The translations under genes were made by a program, and so were the position numbers. The notes below the pieces were generated by a model. That model saw only the letters and a list, made by a program, of their open reading frames with translations, did no database searches and was not told where the DNA came from. From contig JANKMV010000074.1 in NCBI GenBank assembly GCA_024650095.1, positions 1-8,468 on the forward strand: a DNA stretch of 8,468 bases, written 5' to 3'. Shown here one piece after another: positions 7,475-8,468 of the stretch. Origin of the DNA: Bacillota bacterium (GTDB lineage Bacteria > Bacillota > Dethiobacteria > Dethiobacterales > Dethiobacteraceae). Each line of letters starts with the position of its first letter. Position 1 is the first letter of the stretch.

Positions 7475-7496
7475 AGGGGATAACCCCTACCTCCTT
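7475..7496 (-). promoter_or_regulatory. nusG ribosome binding site separated from the ATG by a hairpin
   Basis: AAGGAGG (7490-7496) is followed by AGGGGTTATCCCCT (7475-7488), a perfect 5-bp stem with a TTAT loop, and then CGCCT and the ATG at 7467-7469. Linear spacing is 20 bases, too long for normal initiation. Folding the hairpin leaves about six bases. This would bring the site to normal distance, and could make initiation depend on the fold. Confidence 0.7.
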
Positions 7497-7497
7497 A

Positions 7498-7692
7498 CTA
7501 TTGGAGAATCAGTTTTAGCATCCCCGTAAAACCAGAATCGAGGACCCAAAAGAAAACACCAATGAAAAATATGGCCATTAGAACCATCGAAGTGAACACA
7601 GTCAACTCGCGGCGGTTAGGCCAGTGGACTTTCTTTAGTTCTTGCCTGACATCTTTAAAATGCTTTGTCAAAGACTTGGCATTGGCGGCCAT
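7498..7692 (-). CDS. secE: Preprotein translocase subunit SecE
   Basis: SecE is the clamp-like essential subunit of the SecYEG membrane channel for protein export. The 64-residue protein is the short Gram-positive type: an amphipathic cytoplasmic helix with the conserved motif ELKKVHWPNRREL (18-30, WPNR at 24-27), then one membrane span at about 33-51 (VFTSMVLMAIFFIGVFFWVL), and a short tail. It lacks the two additional N-terminal spans of enterobacterial SecE. An AAGGA lies ten bases before the ATG, a rather long gap. It follows rpmG by 86 bases, where a tRNA-Trp is sometimes found in relatives but none is present here. Confidence 0.96.
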   Translation of the reverse strand: MAANAKSLTKHFKDVRQELKKVHWPNRRELTVFTSMVLMAIFFIGVFFWVLDSGFTGMLKLILQ

Positions 7693-7778
7693 TTAACCCA
7701 CATCCTTGCTAGAAAGAATTAATAAAAACATACTCGCACTTACGCAACACATTACATACGGACAAAGGAATCAAGCAG

Positions 7779-7928
7779 TTACTTGGTTTCTTTGTGATCG
7801 GTATGTTTTTTACAAAACGGACAATATTTGCTCTGTTCAATACGGTCCGGAGTGGTCCGTTTGTTCTTTGTCGAAATATAATTCCGTCGTTTACATTCAC
7901 CGCAAGCCATTGTGATTTTCACACGCAT
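7779..7928 (-). CDS. rpmG: 50S ribosomal protein L33
   Basis: This is a 49-residue small basic protein of the large subunit near the E site. It reads [17 protein letters not shown] at the start, then [11 protein letters not shown] and [15 protein letters not shown] at the end, a clear L33 match. Two CxxC pairs (C9/C12 and C36/C39) make it the zinc-binding form, which many Firmicutes keep beside a cysteine-free paralogue used under zinc limitation; whether that exists here cannot be seen. ATG at 7926-7928 is preceded by AGGGGGTG (7937-7944). It is the first gene after the promoter at 8028-8057 and leads the secE-nusG-rplK-rplA group. Confidence 0.96.
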   Translation of the reverse strand: MRVKITMACGECKRRNYISTKNKRTTPDRIEQSKYCPFCKKHTDHKETK

Positions 7929-8027
7929 CGCTTACACCCCCTAAACACGATGTTGGGCTTAAAAACCCGAATTTGCCCCGCAAACTCGAGATAAACCTCA
8001 TGATCTGCATGAGATTTCACTTTTTCC
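7929..8027 (-). other. rpmG leader with small hairpins
   Basis: About 90 bases of untranslated leader. CTCATG (8008-8013) pairs with CATGAG (7997-8002) around a five-base loop close to the expected transcript start. A short GGGTT/AGCCC hairpin lies at about 7953-7968. CATCG (7948-7952) can pair with CGATG (7926-7930), which covers the rpmG start codon and leaves the ribosome binding site in the loop. No known riboswitch was recognised. Confidence 0.4.
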
Positions 8028-8057
8028 AATTTACCATACTTTATAGTACGTTGTCAA
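8028..8057 (-). promoter_or_regulatory. Sigma-A promoter of the rpmG-secE-nusG-rplK-rplA operon
   Basis: TTGACA (8052-8057), 18 bases, then TAAATT (8028-8033), with an extended TGG before the -10. It lies between the tuf terminator and rpmG. A second overlapping choice (CTGACA, 18 bases, TATAAA) exists slightly upstream. Start is expected near 8021. Confidence 0.75.
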
Positions 8058-8120
8058 ACTTTTTGTCAGCGCCTATATACACTCAATTGTTTATTATAAC
8101 CGAATATATGTACGCCATAC

Positions 8121-8169
8121 CAAAAGTTTATCAGCCCCGTCTGCAGTTATTGCCTACGGAGCTGATAAA
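8121..8169 (-). terminator. Hairpin terminator after tuf
   Basis: A 14-bp stem (TTTATCAGCTCCGT at 8156-8169 with its complement at 8127-8140, one G-U pair) with a 15-base loop begins two bases after the tuf stop, followed by CTTTTG. The T-run is short, so termination may be partial. Confidence 0.68.
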
Positions 8170-8171
8170 AT

Positions 8172-8468
8172 TTACTCGATAATACTTGTTACAACGCCGG
8201 AGCCGACGGTGCGACCGCCTTCGCGGATGGCAAAACGTAGACCTTCTTCAAGGGCAATGGGGGTAATAAGCTCGATTTTCATTTGCACATTATCGCCAGG
8301 CATAATCATTTCCACGCCTTCTGGTAAAGTGATAACACCCGTTACATCAGTGGTCCGTAGATAGAACTGTGGACGATACCCTTGGAAAAAGGGAGTGTGA
8401 CGACCACCCTCATCTTTTTTCAACACGTACACTTCGGCCATAAAATTGGTGTGAGGCTTAATGCTAGC
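8172..8468 (-). CDS. tuf: Elongation factor Tu, C-terminal end (partial)
   Basis: EF-Tu delivers aminoacyl-tRNA to the ribosome as a GTP complex. Only the last 98 codons are in the window; the frame runs off the right edge. The sequence begins ASIKPHTNF, then [40 protein letters not shown] and ends [22 protein letters not shown], the whole of domain 3. The methionine at 8439-8441 is internal (the family usually has lysine in this motif), not a start. A hairpin terminator follows immediately. Placement directly upstream of rpmG-secE-nusG is common in bacteria. Confidence 0.97.
   Translation of the reverse strand, partial: ASIKPHTNFMAEVYVLKKDEGGRHTPFFQGYRPQFYLRTTDVTGVITLPEGVEMIMPGDNVQMKIELITPIALEEGLRFAIREGGRTVGSGVVTSIIE

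Noticed and set aside
7693..7778. Possible tRNA-Trp between rpmG and secE
   Set aside because: Relatives may carry one here, but the 86-base gap shows no acceptor stem, T-loop (GTTCGA-type) or CCA pattern.
8439..8441. Start of a separate 89-residue gene at the right edge
   Set aside because: The frame continues upstream to the window edge with EF-Tu sequence; the methionine is internal to tuf.

Overview
The window is an almost entirely minus-strand ribosomal-protein and RNA-polymerase cluster. Read in transcription order (right to left) it runs tuf (3' end only), rpmG, secE, nusG, rplK, rplA, L10 leader, rplJ, rplL, rpoB. Tuf lying directly upstream of rpmG-secE-nusG, a zinc-type 49-residue L33, a short single-membrane-span SecE, an L10 leader ending in an intrinsic terminator, sigma-A-like promoters and strong AAGGAGG-type ribosome binding sites all point to a low- to mid-GC Firmicute, probably a clostridial (Peptococcaceae-like) one. 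I cannot place it more precisely.

Right part (about 6.4-8.47 kb): the end of tuf closes with a hairpin terminator, and a sigma-A promoter then starts rpmG-secE-nusG-rplK-rplA. These encode a ribosomal protein, the SecYEG core subunit SecE, the elongation factor NusG, and the L1 and L11 proteins. The nusG start has an unusual architecture, with its Shine-Dalgarno separated from the ATG by a small hairpin. The rplK-rplA spacer can form two competing RNA helices just upstream of the rplA ribosome binding site.

Middle part (about 4.4-5.7 kb): rplJ-rplL has its own promoter, a recognisable L10 leader and a 15-bp attenuator hairpin. A second intrinsic terminator follows rplL, and a 427-base gap carrying one very good and one weaker promoter precedes rpoB. 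L7/L12 and RNA polymerase synthesis can therefore be set separately.

Left part (0-4.06 kb): the outstanding feature. The reading frame that begins as a normal RpoB does not finish as RpoB. At codon 1004-1007 (about 1041-1052) it switches in frame to an MreB/Mbl actin-like protein and continues to that protein's natural C-terminus. The RpoB part lacks about 130 C-terminal residues that are essential in the family. The MreB part lacks its first about 14 residues, including the phosphate-1 ATP-binding loop. rpoC, which normally follows rpoB, is absent. Both halves are otherwise undecayed. The join is either a real rearrangement in a genome with further copies of these genes, or a chimeric assembly. 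The sequence alone cannot separate these, and loss of essential parts on both sides makes a functional new protein the least likely reading. No tRNA, CRISPR, transposon or phage feature was seen.
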